Positions 42,415-50,369 of a stretch of 64,000 nt of DNA are shown one piece after another. This DNA comes from Georgenia sp. SYP-B2076 (GTDB lineage: Bacteria > Actinomycetota > Actinomycetes > Actinomycetales > Actinomycetaceae), in NCBI RefSeq assembly GCF_003991205.1, contig NZ_RXOZ01000034.1, forward strand, positions 1-64,000, given 5' to 3'. The first letter of the stretch is position 1. Each line of letters starts with the position of its first letter. Position numbers and translations under genes: made by a program. Below the pieces are notes generated by a model. That model made no database searches, was not told the origin of the DNA, and saw nothing but the letters and a program-made list of their open reading frames with translations.

Positions 42415-42743
42415 TCAGGCGCGGTCGAGGGCGTCGAGGTGCTTCGGGCCGACCGCGACCACGTCCGCGGCGTACCCTTTGTGCCGGTCCAGGAACGCGC
42501 GGATGTACGGGCACACCGGCACGATCTTCAGTCCGGCGGCCACCGTGCTGTCCAAGGCGAAGGTCGCCAGCTTCGAGCCTGCCCCTCGTACTCCTCGGCG
42601 ACAACCGCGTGGTAGTAGATCCGCTCTGGCACGGCGGCGTCGCGCAGCAGGTAGCGGGCCGTGCCGATGACCTTCCCGTGGTCGACGAGCTCGAAACGGC
42701 CGGCGCCGGGGTTGCCGCGGACGGTGATCGTGGCGGTGTCCAT
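42415..42743 (-). pseudogene. GNAT-type (YidJ/OATC-like) N-acetyltransferase gene with one frameshift
   Basis: ATG 42743 opens MDTATITVRGNPGAGRFELV, continuing to HAVVAEEYEGQ; then one G is missing near 42577 (CAGGCTCG for CAGGGCTCG) and the protein continues in the next frame as SKLATFALDSTVAAGLKIVP, VCPYIRAFLDRHKGYAADVV to a normal stop at 42415. With the base restored it would be an intact small GCN5-like acetyltransferase of about 109 residues with the EGQGSKL acetyl-CoA loop. Either a recent mutation or a sequencing error. Confidence 0.8.
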
Positions 42744-42771
42744 CCTTTTCCAGGCTCGGCGGACGGGATTC

Positions 42772-43235
42772 TCAGGGGCGGGTCCGGACGGGGTGCCGGC
42801 TCACGATCGACACCCGGTTGTAGATGTTGACTGCGATGGCCGCCGAGGCCAGGCGGAGAACTGCTCGTCGGTCAGGGGCTCACGTGCCCGGGCGAGCTCC
42901 GCGGTGCGGGGTCTCCTCCTCCGGCAGGGACGTCACCGCCTCCGCCACCCGCAGCGCCGCCATCTCGACCTTCCGAGAACAGCGCGGTGTCGCGCCAGGC
43001 CGACAGCACGGCAAGGCGCTGGGCCGTCTCGCCCGCTTCGAGAGCGAGCCGGGTGTGCATGTCGAGGCGGTAGGCGCACCCGTTCAGCTGGAGGCCCGCA
43101 CGTTCATGAGCTCGACGAGCGTGCCCGGCAGGCCCGCCCCGTCTGTTGCGGCGCGGACCTTGAGCACAAACGCGTTGAGCGACATCCAGGCCGTGGGTCC
43201 GACATGTCCAGGTCGAGGTCCTCCGGTGTGCTCAT
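42772..43235 (-). pseudogene. AhpD/carboxymuconolactone-decarboxylase-family gene, multiply frameshifted
   Basis: Across three frames the minus strand gives AWMSLNAFVLKVRAATDGAG, LVELMNVRASQLNGCAYRLD, MHTRLALEAGETAQRLAVLS, and AAIAVNIYNRVSIVSRHPVR to the end. This is the alkylhydroperoxidase AhpD-type fold. The active-site CxxC has decayed to CAYR (second Cys replaced by Arg). Several indels make it non-functional. It is next to the MarR gene, typical company for peroxidase-type genes. Confidence 0.78.
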
Positions 43236-43290
43236 CGTGCTCCCGCTGCCCGTTCCTGCGTCTCTGCCCTCGTCGGACTGCGGTTTGGAG

Positions 43291-43785
43291 CTAGTTCGTC
43301 GTTTGCTTGTTGGTTCGGTAGAGCTCGGTCATGGCATCGGCAACGAGGCGGGCCCGGTCCGGTCCGAGGACCTCGATGAAGTGGGAGCGGTTGATGTCGG
43401 CGACGAGGTGAGCAAGCTCGGCGGCGAGCTCGGTGCCGGCCGGCGTGAGCTCGAGGAAGGTGACGCGCCGGTCCTCGGCGCACGCGACCCGGGCTGCGAG
43501 GCCTCGGCTGACGAGCTTGTCCGCGATCTTGGTGTAGCCGCCGCTGGTGAACGAGGCCGCCCGGGCGAGCGTCGTCAGCGGCGCACGGCGCTCCACCTTG
43601 CGGTGGAGGCTGAGCAAGGTCTCGGCCTCGGCCTCGTTGAGGTTGACAGCGCCCTTGATGGCACTGTGTAACCGCCGGTTGGTCACCTGGAAGCCCTTGA
43701 TGACCCGGCCCCAGAGCTCGACGGCGGTGATGTCGTCGATGTCGGCCGCGGACTCGTGGGTGGTCTCGATCGTGGTCTTGGCCAT
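43291..43785 (-). CDS. MarR-family transcriptional regulator
   Basis: 164 residues. Seen: a helical start (AVELWGRVIKGFQVTNRRLH), NLNEAEAETLLSLHRKVERR, LTTLARAASFTSGGYTKIAD (recognition helix), the wing VACAEDRRVTFLELTPAG, and a C-terminal dimerisation helix. It has a well-formed promoter (43820-43848), and repeated AAAGTA elements around it suggest autoregulation. It may also act on the PQQ-dehydrogenase/SDR promoters 1.8 kb away, which carry a palindrome. Confidence 0.88.
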   Translation of the reverse strand: MAKTTIETTHESAADIDDITAVELWGRVIKGFQVTNRRLHSAIKGAVNLNEAEAETLLSLHRKVERRAPLTTLARAASFTSGGYTKIADKLVSRGLAARVACAEDRRVTFLELTPAGTELAAELAHLVADINRSHFIEVLGPDRARLVADAMTELYRTNKQTTN

Positions 43786-43819
43786 TGGGGGCTCCGTCCT
43801 ACAGGTGGCTGAGACACTC

Positions 43820-43848
43820 AATTTACTTTGTGCGGAAGATACTTTCAA
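43820..43848 (-). promoter_or_regulatory. Sigma-70-type promoter of marR
   Basis: On the minus strand TTGAAA (43843-43848) and TAAATT (43820-43825) are separated by exactly 17 bases. AAAGTA occurs twice inside this segment, a possible MarR site. The region is AT-rich against a GC-rich background. Confidence 0.75.
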
Positions 43849-43930
43849 GCGAGTTAAGCAGTGTCGGCTGTCACCTGGCGTGCGGGGCGCCACCATGTGC
43901 GGAGAAGGGCCAGACGACGATGTCGAGGAT

Positions 43931-43980
43931 CGGCACGGGCCCCGGAGCAGCCGTTCCTGGCTGGTCCTGGGCCCGTGCCG
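43931..43980 (-). terminator. Terminator of the PQQ-dehydrogenase gene
   Basis: CGGCACGGGCCC (43931-43942) pairs with 43969-43980 exactly; an inner CAGCC/GGCTG stem sits in the 26-base loop, giving a compound hairpin past the stop codon of the minus-strand gene. Confidence 0.7.
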
Positions 43981-44026
43981 TCCACAGCTTCCCCCCGAAG
44001 CTGCGGCAGCCCGTCGAGCGGAGTGC

Positions 44027-45481
44027 TCAGTTGCCGGTGTAGGTGAAGGTGAGCAGGGCGCCAGGGTTCTCCAGCTCGGTGGTGGAGTCACCGTCCGTGC
44101 CACGCGCGAGGCCGCCGGAGTCGGTGGCCACGATGATGGTGGCGCCGTCGGGGCTGGTGGCGGTGTCGCGGTAGCGGTTGACCGAGCGGAACAGCCGCTG
44201 GGACTCGCCGACCTTCTCGCCGTCCTCGGTCAGCTGCACCCGGAAGAGCTCGCCGCTCTTGAGGGTGGGCATGAGGAGGGAGTCCTCCCAGCCCGGGATG
44301 GCCGTCTGGTCGTAGTGGTCAAGGCTGGAGGGCGCGATCGTCGGGTAGCAGATGAAGTACAGCCCGGAGGGGTCGCAGGCGTCGCCCTTGAAGTCGTGGT
44401 TGTCGGCGACGGTGAAGTAGGTGCGCAGCGGCTCGACGAAGTTGGCGGCGGTGAAGTCATGCTCGGCGTACTGCGGAACCTCGTCGGGGATGTTGAACCC
44501 GTCGTAGGGCAGCGTGGTGCCGGCGGACCAGTCACCGAACACGTAGGCGCTGTCGTCCTTGTACCCGGAGACGTAGGGCCAGCCGTAGTTGCCGCCGGCC
44601 TTGAGGAGGTTGAGCTCGTCGTCGCCCTTAGGGCCCTGCTCCGAGGAGTAGAGCTTGCCGTTCGCGAAGGTCAGTCCCTGAGCGTTGCGGTGGCCGTAGG
44701 TGAAGACGTGACTCTTGACGCCGTCGAGCTTGGGGTTGTCCTTGGGGATGGACCCGTCCAGGTTCAGGCGCAGGGTCTTGCCCTGGTAGGCGGTCCAGTC
44801 CTGGGCGTCGACCTCGTCCTGGGTGGGCAGGCGCTGCGCCTCGTTGGGCTTGTAGGCGTTGAGGTCCTGGTTGTTCCCGCGGTCGCCGATCGTGTAGTAG
44901 AGCGTCTTGTCGGGCCCGAAGACCAGGCGGCCGGAGTTGTGGTCGTCGCTGGCCGGCATGCCCTCGATCAGGGTCGTCGGGTCGACCAGGGTGTTGGCCT
45001 TGGCGTCGTAGATGTAGCGAACGATCCGCTGACGACGGTCGAGCTCCTCCCCCGCGGGGCCGGTGCCGCCGCCGTCGTAGGTGTAGGAGAGATAGACGTA
45101 CTGGTTGTTCTTCTTGTTGTCCTTGAGCAGGTCGGGGTGCAGGGCCATGCCCAGGAGCCCGTCCTGCTCCCCGGCCGTGGCCAGGACCTCGTCGATGGTC
45201 AGGATCGTGGTCTTCTCCCCGGTGGCCGGGTCGACCTGGGTGACCCGGCCGGCGGTGCGCTCGGTCAGCCACAGCTTCCCGCCGGGGCCGTAGAGCACCT
45301 CGAACGGGTTCTCCAGTCCGGTCGTGAGCACCTTGCGCTCGAAGTCCACGGTCACGGCCGGGGCGGTGGTGGTGCCGCTGCCGCCGTCGCTGGGCGGGGC
45401 CGCGTCAGCGAACGCCGGGGCCGCCAGGCCGAGCAGCGAGACAGAGGCGAGGGCGGTAACGAGCGGGCGATTGCGTCGCAT
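44027..45481 (-). CDS. Secreted soluble PQQ-dependent glucose/sorbosone dehydrogenase-like protein
   Basis: 484 residues with an N-terminal signal peptide (RPLVTALASVSLLGLAAPAF ending ADA). The mature part is a six-bladed beta-propeller of the GSDH family and follows soluble glucose dehydrogenase of Acinetobacter closely: GEQDGLLGMALHPDL, DHNSGRLVFGPD, YTIGDRGNNQ, GKTLRLNLDGSIPKDNPKLD, YGHRNAQGL, SEQGPKGDDELNLLKAGGNY and GWPYVSGYKDD. These include the catalytic His and the PQQ and Ca2+ contacts. It would oxidise aldoses outside the membrane using PQQ; no PQQ synthesis genes are in this window. ATG 45481 with GAAGGTG upstream. Confidence 0.9.
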   Translation of the reverse strand: MRRNRPLVTALASVSLLGLAAPAFADAAPPSDGGSGTTTAPAVTVDFERKVLTTGLENPFEVLYGPGGKLWLTERTAGRVTQVDPATGEKTTILTIDEVLATAGEQDGLLGMALHPDLLKDNKKNNQYVYLSYTYDGGGTGPAGEELDRRQRIVRYIYDAKANTLVDPTTLIEGMPASDDHNSGRLVFGPDKTLYYTIGDRGNNQDLNAYKPNEAQRLPTQDEVDAQDWTAYQGKTLRLNLDGSIPKDNPKLDGVKSHVFTYGHRNAQGLTFANGKLYSSEQGPKGDDELNLLKAGGNYGWPYVSGYKDDSAYVFGDWSAGTTLPYDGFNIPDEVPQYAEHDFTAANFVEPLRTYFTVADNHDFKGDACDPSGLYFICYPTIAPSSLDHYDQTAIPGWEDSLLMPTLKSGELFRVQLTEDGEKVGESQRLFRSVNRYRDTATSPDGATIIVATDSGGLARGTDGDSTTELENPGALLTFTYTGN

Positions 45482-45901
45482 CGAGATTCACCTTCCAGGT
45501 AGTGGCCCCGGCGAGCCGGGACCGGGTCGAACCGAGGGCCCTGCGCCGAGCTCAGCGCAGGCAGGACCCCTGGTGCTCCACGGGGAAGCAGAGCCCGGCG
45601 AACGTAACCACGCGACGACGTAGTTGACAATTTAACTACCCGCTCGTAACGGGCCCCTCGGGTGTGGGGTTTCCCACCGCAGGCAAGCCACCGAACCTGC
45701 CACACCAAAGCGCACCGCCATGGCGTTGGTCACAGCGGACCTCGCACTTTCGGCGCCAAACGGCCGCTTGGCAACGGTTGCCCGCAACTCCTCACCCCGG
45801 CGTGCGATCCGCACCCCTTGCACGGGACGGCTTTCTCGGATACATCTTGCTCGCAAGCAATTGGCCTCGAAGGGGCCTCACGTCTGGAGAAGGGCAAGAA
45901 C
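45482..45901. other. Divergent promoter region, PQQ dehydrogenase / SDR operon
   Basis: Holds the operator and both promoters at about 45603-45652. The remaining sequence up to the SDR start shows no gene and no further motif I can support. Confidence 0.6.
45620..45639. promoter_or_regulatory. Palindromic operator overlapping divergent -35 boxes
   Basis: GTAGTT-gacaattt-AACTAC (45620-45639) is an inverted repeat with six-base arms. On the plus strand it contains TTGACA (45624-45629), on the minus strand TTGTCA with a TTACGT 17 bases further on. One bound regulator would cover both promoters; the MarR protein at 43291 is the nearest candidate. Confidence 0.65.
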
Positions 45902-46663
45902 ATGACTCAGCGGGTACTCGTCACGGCCGGCGCCAACGGCATCGGCCTGGCCATCGCCAAGGCCTACGCGGCCGGAGGCGCCAGGGTGCACATCGCCGAC
46001 GTGAACGCCGAAGCCGTCGAGGCGGTCGTCTCTGCGAACCAGAACATCACCGGCTCGGTCACCGACGTCAGCGACGGTGCGGCGGTGGACGCCCTGTTCG
46101 CCGACGTGAAGCGGGAGCTGGGCGGGCTGGACGTCCTGATCAACAACGCGGGCATCTCCGGTCCCACCGCCCCGGCGGAGGAACTGGCCTTCGAGGACTG
46201 GAACGCCGTCGTCAACGTCAACCTGCACGGCACCTTCCAGGTGACCCAGCGCGCGATCCCGCTCCTGAAGCAGTCGGACGCCGGATCCGTGGTGACCATG
46301 TCCTCGCTCGCCGGGCGCTTCGGCTACCCCAACCGCATCGCGTACTCCACCACCAAGTGGGCGCTGGTCGGCTTCAGCAAGACCCTCGCGCTCGAGCTCG
46401 GTGAGTTCGGCATCACCGCCAACACGATCCACCCCGGCGCCGTCAAGGGACCGCGCATGAACGCCGTCCTCGAGGGCCGCGCGCAGGCCAACGGCACCAC
46501 CGTCGAGGAGGAGACCACCAACGCGCTGAACAACCAGTCGATCAAGGACTTCATCGACCCGGCCGACATCGCCGCGCTGGTCTTGTTCCTCACGGGCCCG
46601 CACGGACGGACCATCTCCGGCCAGCTCTTCCCGATCGACGCTGACTCGAAGGCGGCGGCATGA
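45902..46663 (+). CDS. Short-chain dehydrogenase/reductase (SDR)
   Basis: 253 residues, classical SDR: VLVTAGANGIGLAIAKAYAA with the glycine-rich NAD(P) site, an acidic residue at IADVN suggesting NAD over NADP, LINNAGISGP, Ser in VVTMSSLAGR, the catalytic YSTTK, and IHPGAVKGPRM. First gene of a four-gene operon with MFS transporter, 3-hydroxyacyl-CoA dehydrogenase-like and FMN-reductase genes. ATG 45902 has GGAGAAGGGCAAGAAC upstream. The stop overlaps the next start (ATGA). Confidence 0.9.
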   Translation: MTQRVLVTAGANGIGLAIAKAYAAGGARVHIADVNAEAVEAVVSANQNITGSVTDVSDGAAVDALFADVKRELGGLDVLINNAGISGPTAPAEELAFEDWNAVVNVNLHGTFQVTQRAIPLLKQSDAGSVVTMSSLAGRFGYPNRIAYSTTKWALVGFSKTLALELGEFGITANTIHPGAVKGPRMNAVLEGRAQANGTTVEEETTNALNNQSIKDFIDPADIAALVLFLTGPHGRTISGQLFPIDADSKAAA

Positions 46664-47970
46664 CCTCCGTCGACCTCCGCAACGCTGCCGGACACCGCGG
46701 GGATACCGTCGCGGAGGCCCCACGGCCCTCACCTACCGACATCGCACCGCCGGCCGGACCCGCGCCGCAGCCCTGGCGCGGCCGCATCATCTACTTCGTC
46801 GGCCTCATCCTCCTGGCCCTCTCGCTGCGCCACGCCGTCACCGGCATCTCCCCGCTGCTGACCCGCATCGGCGAGGACGTCGCGCTTGGCGCCGCCGGCA
46901 CGACCATCCTCGGCATGCTGCCCACCATCGCGTTCGGCCTGGCCGGATTCATCGCCCCCGCCCTGATCCGCCGGTTCGGGCCCGCACGGATCGCCGTCGT
47001 CGCCCTCGGCCTGGGCGCCGCCGGCACCATCGCCCGGGTCCTGGGCGACTCCGCCGTCGGCTTCCTCGGGTTCGGCCTCCTCGCGCTGTTCGGCATGGGC
47101 ATGGGCAACGTCGTCGGCCCACCCCTGGTCAAGCGGTACTTCGCCGACCGGCAGGCCACGGCCATGACCGTGCTCACCCTCATGACCCAGGCCGGCGCCA
47201 CCATCCCCGCGATGCTCGCCGTGCCCATGGCCGACGCAGCCGGCTGGCGCACCTCGGTCGGCTCCTACGCGGTTTTGATGCTGCTCGCCGCGCTGCCGTG
47301 GACCCTCGCGGCCGTGCGCTCGGGCAGGGAAGGCCAGCCGGGCGCGACCGCGGCCGCCACGCCGGCCCAGAAGTTCGGCGCACGGAAGCTCTTCACCAAC
47401 CCGGTCTCCCTCGGCGGCGCGATCTTCTACAGCATGGCCGCCCTGAACACCTACGCCATGCTCGCCTGGCTGCCCACCATCTTCCAGGCACAAGGAGCCA
47501 GTGAAGCCGCAGCGGCCGGGATGTACTCGATCTACACCTTCCTGACCCTGCCGATGGCGCTGATCACCCCGATCATCGCCTCGAAGCTGAAGAACCCCCT
47601 GTGGCTCGGCGTGCTGTTCCCCATCGCCTCGGTCGTCGGCTATCTCGGCATCATCACCGCCCCGTCCGCGGGCATCGTCTGGGCCTTCATCGCCGGCATC
47701 TCCGGCGGGGCGTTCCCCTTCGCGATGGTGATGTTCAACCGCCGCACCCGCACCCCCGAGGGCTCGGCCGCGGTCACCGGGTTCAGCCTGGGCATCGGCT
47801 ACGCCTTCGGCACCGTCGGCCCGTTCCTGGGCGGCCTGCTGTCGAACCTCACCGGCGGCTGGACCCTCCCCCTGCTCGTCTTCGTCGCCTCCGCCGCGGT
47901 CATGGTCCTCGGGACCGCGCTCCTCAGCCGCGACCGCAAGTTCGAAGACACCCTCGCCGCGGCCCGATAA
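46660..47970 (+). CDS. MFS transporter, CynX/NimT family
   Basis: 436 residues, about 12 TM helices: LILLALSLRHAVTGISPLLT marks the CynX/NimT branch also seen at 8089, though the usual NLRP is LSLR here. A central loop with GREGQPGATAAATPAQKFGA precedes the second half. Coupled to the SDR by a four-base overlap, so uptake of a small organic acid feeding the dehydrogenases of the operon is plausible. Confidence 0.87.
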   Translation: MTSVDLRNAAGHRGDTVAEAPRPSPTDIAPPAGPAPQPWRGRIIYFVGLILLALSLRHAVTGISPLLTRIGEDVALGAAGTTILGMLPTIAFGLAGFIAPALIRRFGPARIAVVALGLGAAGTIARVLGDSAVGFLGFGLLALFGMGMGNVVGPPLVKRYFADRQATAMTVLTLMTQAGATIPAMLAVPMADAAGWRTSVGSYAVLMLLAALPWTLAAVRSGREGQPGATAAATPAQKFGARKLFTNPVSLGGAIFYSMAALNTYAMLAWLPTIFQAQGASEAAAAGMYSIYTFLTLPMALITPIIASKLKNPLWLGVLFPIASVVGYLGIITAPSAGIVWAFIAGISGGAFPFAMVMFNRRTRTPEGSAAVTGFSLGIGYAFGTVGPFLGGLLSNLTGGWTLPLLVFVASAAVMVLGTALLSRDRKFEDTLAAAR

Positions 47971-48013
47971 CCCGCACCGCCACGGCCCAAGAAGTCAGAA
48001 GGACGTGACAGAC

Positions 48014-48952
48014 ATGACCAACACCTCCCGCACCGTCGCCGTCGTGGGCACCGGCGTCATCGGCGCCAGCTGGACCGCGTACTACCTCTCCCGCGGCTTC
48101 ACCGTCGCCGCGGCCGACCCCGCCGAGGGCGCCGAGGAGCGCCTACGCGCCTGGGTCGAGCAGTTCTCGCCCGCGCTGGCGACCCTCGGCCTGGCCGACG
48201 GCGCCTCGACGGCGAACCTCCGGTTCACCTCGTCGATCGCCGACGCGGTCCGCGACGCCGAGTTCGTTCAGGAGAACGGGCCCGAGCGCCTCGAGGTCAA
48301 GCGGGCCATGCTCGCCGAGATCGAGTCCACCCTGGCGCCGAACGCGATCATCGCCACCTCGTCCTCGGGCCTGCTGATCTCCGATGTGCAGGAGGGCATG
48401 CGCCACCCCGAACGTATGGTCCTCGGGCACCCGTTCAACCCCCCGCACCTCATCCCGCTCGTCGAGGTCCTCGGCGGCCGGCAGACGTCGGCCGAGAACG
48501 TCGACAAAGCCATCGCCTTCTACGACGAGATCGGCAAGAAGCCCATCCGCATCAACAAGGAGATGCCCGGCCACGTCGCCAACCGGCTTCAGGTGGCGCT
48601 CTGGCGCGAGGCGTTCCACCTCGTCGAGAGCGGGGTGGCCAGCGTCAAGGACATCGACACCGCCATCGCCAACGGACCCGGACTGCGCTGGGCCCTGCTC
48701 GGCCCGTTCCTGAACCTGCACGCCTCGGGGGGCGACGGTGGCATCACCCACGTCCTCGAGCACATCGGCCCCGCCCAACGGGAGTGGGCCCGCACCCTCG
48801 GCGAGTACCCCGAGACCGACGGCTACATCCCCGTCATGGCCGAGGGAGTCGAGGCCGAGCTCGACGGCTACGACTGGGCCGAGACCCTCCGCACACGCGA
48901 CGAACTGCTCCTCGAGCTCCTCGCCGCCAAGAACGCCACGCAACTGCCGTAA
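48014..48952 (+). CDS. 3-hydroxyacyl-CoA dehydrogenase-like (L-carnitine dehydrogenase type)
   Basis: 312 residues. Seen: VAVVGTGVIGASWTAYYLSR (NAD site), FVQENGPERLEVKRAMLAEI, IIATSSSGLLISDVQEGMRH, LGHPFNPPHLIPLVEVLGG with the catalytic His, MPGHVANRLQVALWREAFHL, and a C-terminal helical domain. It lacks the enoyl-CoA hydratase part of fatty-acid oxidation complexes; single-domain relatives include L-carnitine dehydrogenase and L-gulonate dehydrogenase. I chose ATG 48014, ten bases after GAAGGA; GTG 48005 lies too close to it. Confidence 0.87.
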   Translation: MTNTSRTVAVVGTGVIGASWTAYYLSRGFTVAAADPAEGAEERLRAWVEQFSPALATLGLADGASTANLRFTSSIADAVRDAEFVQENGPERLEVKRAMLAEIESTLAPNAIIATSSSGLLISDVQEGMRHPERMVLGHPFNPPHLIPLVEVLGGRQTSAENVDKAIAFYDEIGKKPIRINKEMPGHVANRLQVALWREAFHLVESGVASVKDIDTAIANGPGLRWALLGPFLNLHASGGDGGITHVLEHIGPAQREWARTLGEYPETDGYIPVMAEGVEAELDGYDWAETLRTRDELLLELLAAKNATQLP

Positions 48953-49029
48953 CCGGCACGTCACCCCTGTGCACTGAACGGCGGGCACTGAACCCGTCGA
49001 CGAACGAAGCATCAGAAAGAGAAGACAGA

Positions 49030-49617
49030 ATGACCAAGATCGCCATCGTCACCGGCAGCGTCCGCCCGGGCCGCCAGAGCCTGAACGTCGCCAACTGGGT
49101 CAAGTCCATCGCCGACCAGCGCTCCGACGCCGAGTTCGAGGTCGTCGACATCGCGGACTACAACCTGCAGGTGTGGGCCGAGGCCACCCCGCCTTCCTAC
49201 GGCCCCGGCGAGGGCGTCGAGGGTCGCGCCTGGGGCGCCAAGATGGCCGAGTTCGACGGCTACGTCTTCGTCGTCTCCGAGTACAACCACTCCATCACCG
49301 GCGCCCTGAAGAACGCCCTGGACTACGTCTACGGCCAGCTCAACAATAAGGCCGCCGCGTTCGTCTCCTACGGCTCCGCCGGCGGCGCCCGCGCCGTCGA
49401 GCACCTGCGCGGCATCCTCTCGGAGATGCAGGTCGCCCACGTGCGCAACGCCGTCCTGATGTCCCTGTTCACCGACTTCGAGAACTTCTCGGTCTTCACC
49501 CCGACCGAGCCGGCCACCGCCGCCGTCGAGCCCATGCTCGACCAGCTCCTCGCTTGGACCAAGGCTATGGAGGGCGTGCGCGCCGGTCAGTTCTCTCCGG
49601 TGGGCGCCAACGCCTGA
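49030..49617 (+). CDS. NADPH-dependent FMN reductase (flavodoxin-like)
   Basis: 195 residues: IVTGSVRPGRQSLNVANWV with the FMN-phosphate loop, FVVSEYNHSITGALKNALDY over the flavin ring, and KAAAFVSYGSAGGARAVEHL. Small cytosolic NAD(P)H:FMN reductases of this type supply reduced flavin or reduce quinones. Last gene of the SDR operon, 77 bases after the dehydrogenase; its terminator is 41 bases downstream. Confidence 0.92.
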   Translation: MTKIAIVTGSVRPGRQSLNVANWVKSIADQRSDAEFEVVDIADYNLQVWAEATPPSYGPGEGVEGRAWGAKMAEFDGYVFVVSEYNHSITGALKNALDYVYGQLNNKAAAFVSYGSAGGARAVEHLRGILSEMQVAHVRNAVLMSLFTDFENFSVFTPTEPATAAVEPMLDQLLAWTKAMEGVRAGQFSPVGANA

Positions 49618-49658
49618 GTGGCTTCAGCCTGATCCCTAGAATCAGGTCTGCCGTCGAG

Positions 49659-49688
49659 GAGGGCGGCCCGGCATTCCGGGCCGCCCTC
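49659..49688 (+). terminator. Terminator of the SDR-MFS-dehydrogenase-FMN reductase operon
   Basis: Perfect 13-bp stem GAGGGCGGCCCGG (49659-49671) with 49676-49688 and a CATT tetraloop. Confidence 0.88.
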
Positions 49689-50202
49689 TCGTCCCCCAAC
49701 GTCAAAGGGCGACAACAGAAAATCAGCAAGAGTGTTGAGTCGCCGAGCTCGCGGACCCCAGCACCGCCTGCGATCTCGCCCCCTCCGAGCTCAACACTTC
49801 CCTCGTCGCCAAAACCGGACCTCTATGACGAGCAGGCCGTACGCGCCCTCGAACAGCGTCCAGCGGGCGCCCCAGCGTGACATCCGCCCAACCGGAGGCG
49901 GCGGTAAGCAGAGTAACTGCGAACGCCATGACCACCGCCGTCACCGGCGAACTGACGAACGGAGGACCGAACCGGCCCCGACGGGACACCACGACTCCAT
50001 CGACTACTTCGGCGCCGACGCCGCACAGCGCGGGACGATCGTTGAATGTTTGACTCGGCGGGCGGATGGAGTCCGTCCCCGGGGGTGCGACCCCGGGATA
50101 CGTGGAATATTCCACGCGTCAGACCTTGATTGCGGTTCGAAACCCGGCAGAGACGAAGGGCCTCTGATCAGCGTTTCCGCTGGTCACAGGCCCTTCACCG
50201 GG
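49689..50202. other. Right edge of the island: non-coding stretch
   Basis: No gene recognised. It contains the 16-bp palindrome CGTGGAATATTCCACG (50101-50116), whose half site matches the left arm-like repeats of cores B and C, and the tRNA terminator-like hairpin at 50159-50194. Confidence 0.6.
50159..50194 (-). terminator. tRNA-Ala terminator-like hairpin
   Basis: GGGCCTCTGATCAGCG (50159-50174) and CGCTGGTCACAGGCCC (50179-50194) form a 16-bp stem with two mismatches and a short TTTC loop, just downstream of the tRNA on its strand. A similar segment follows att core C. Confidence 0.7.
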
Positions 50203-50275
50203 TGGAGCTAGGGGGATTCGAACCCCCGACCTTCTCATTGCGAACGAGACGCGCTACCAACTGCGCCATAGCCCC
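50203..50275 (-). tRNA. tRNA-Ala (anticodon CGC)
   Basis: 73 bases on the minus strand. Acceptor GGGGCTA pairs with TAGCTCC (one G-T); D-arm GCGCAGTTGGTAGCGC; anticodon loop TTCGCAA at 50238-50244 with anticodon CGC (50240-50242 on the complement); T-arm GGGGGTTCGAATCCCCC; discriminator base A. CCA is not encoded. It decodes GCG, and its 3' end is the sequence repeated at the three att-like cores. Confidence 0.95.
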
Positions 50276-50369
50276 TTGCATGCCCTCGCGAGCACAAGCC
50301 ACTCTAACACCGAGCCGGCCCCGCCTACGAAATCGGAGGTGGCCCGGGCGGCGTTGCGCTCGTCACACC

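Noticed and set aside
49723-50115. Minus-strand frame between the FMN reductase and tRNA-Ala, considered as the missing integrase/excisionase of the last segment
   Set aside because: No helix-turn-helix or recombinase motif could be seen in any frame.
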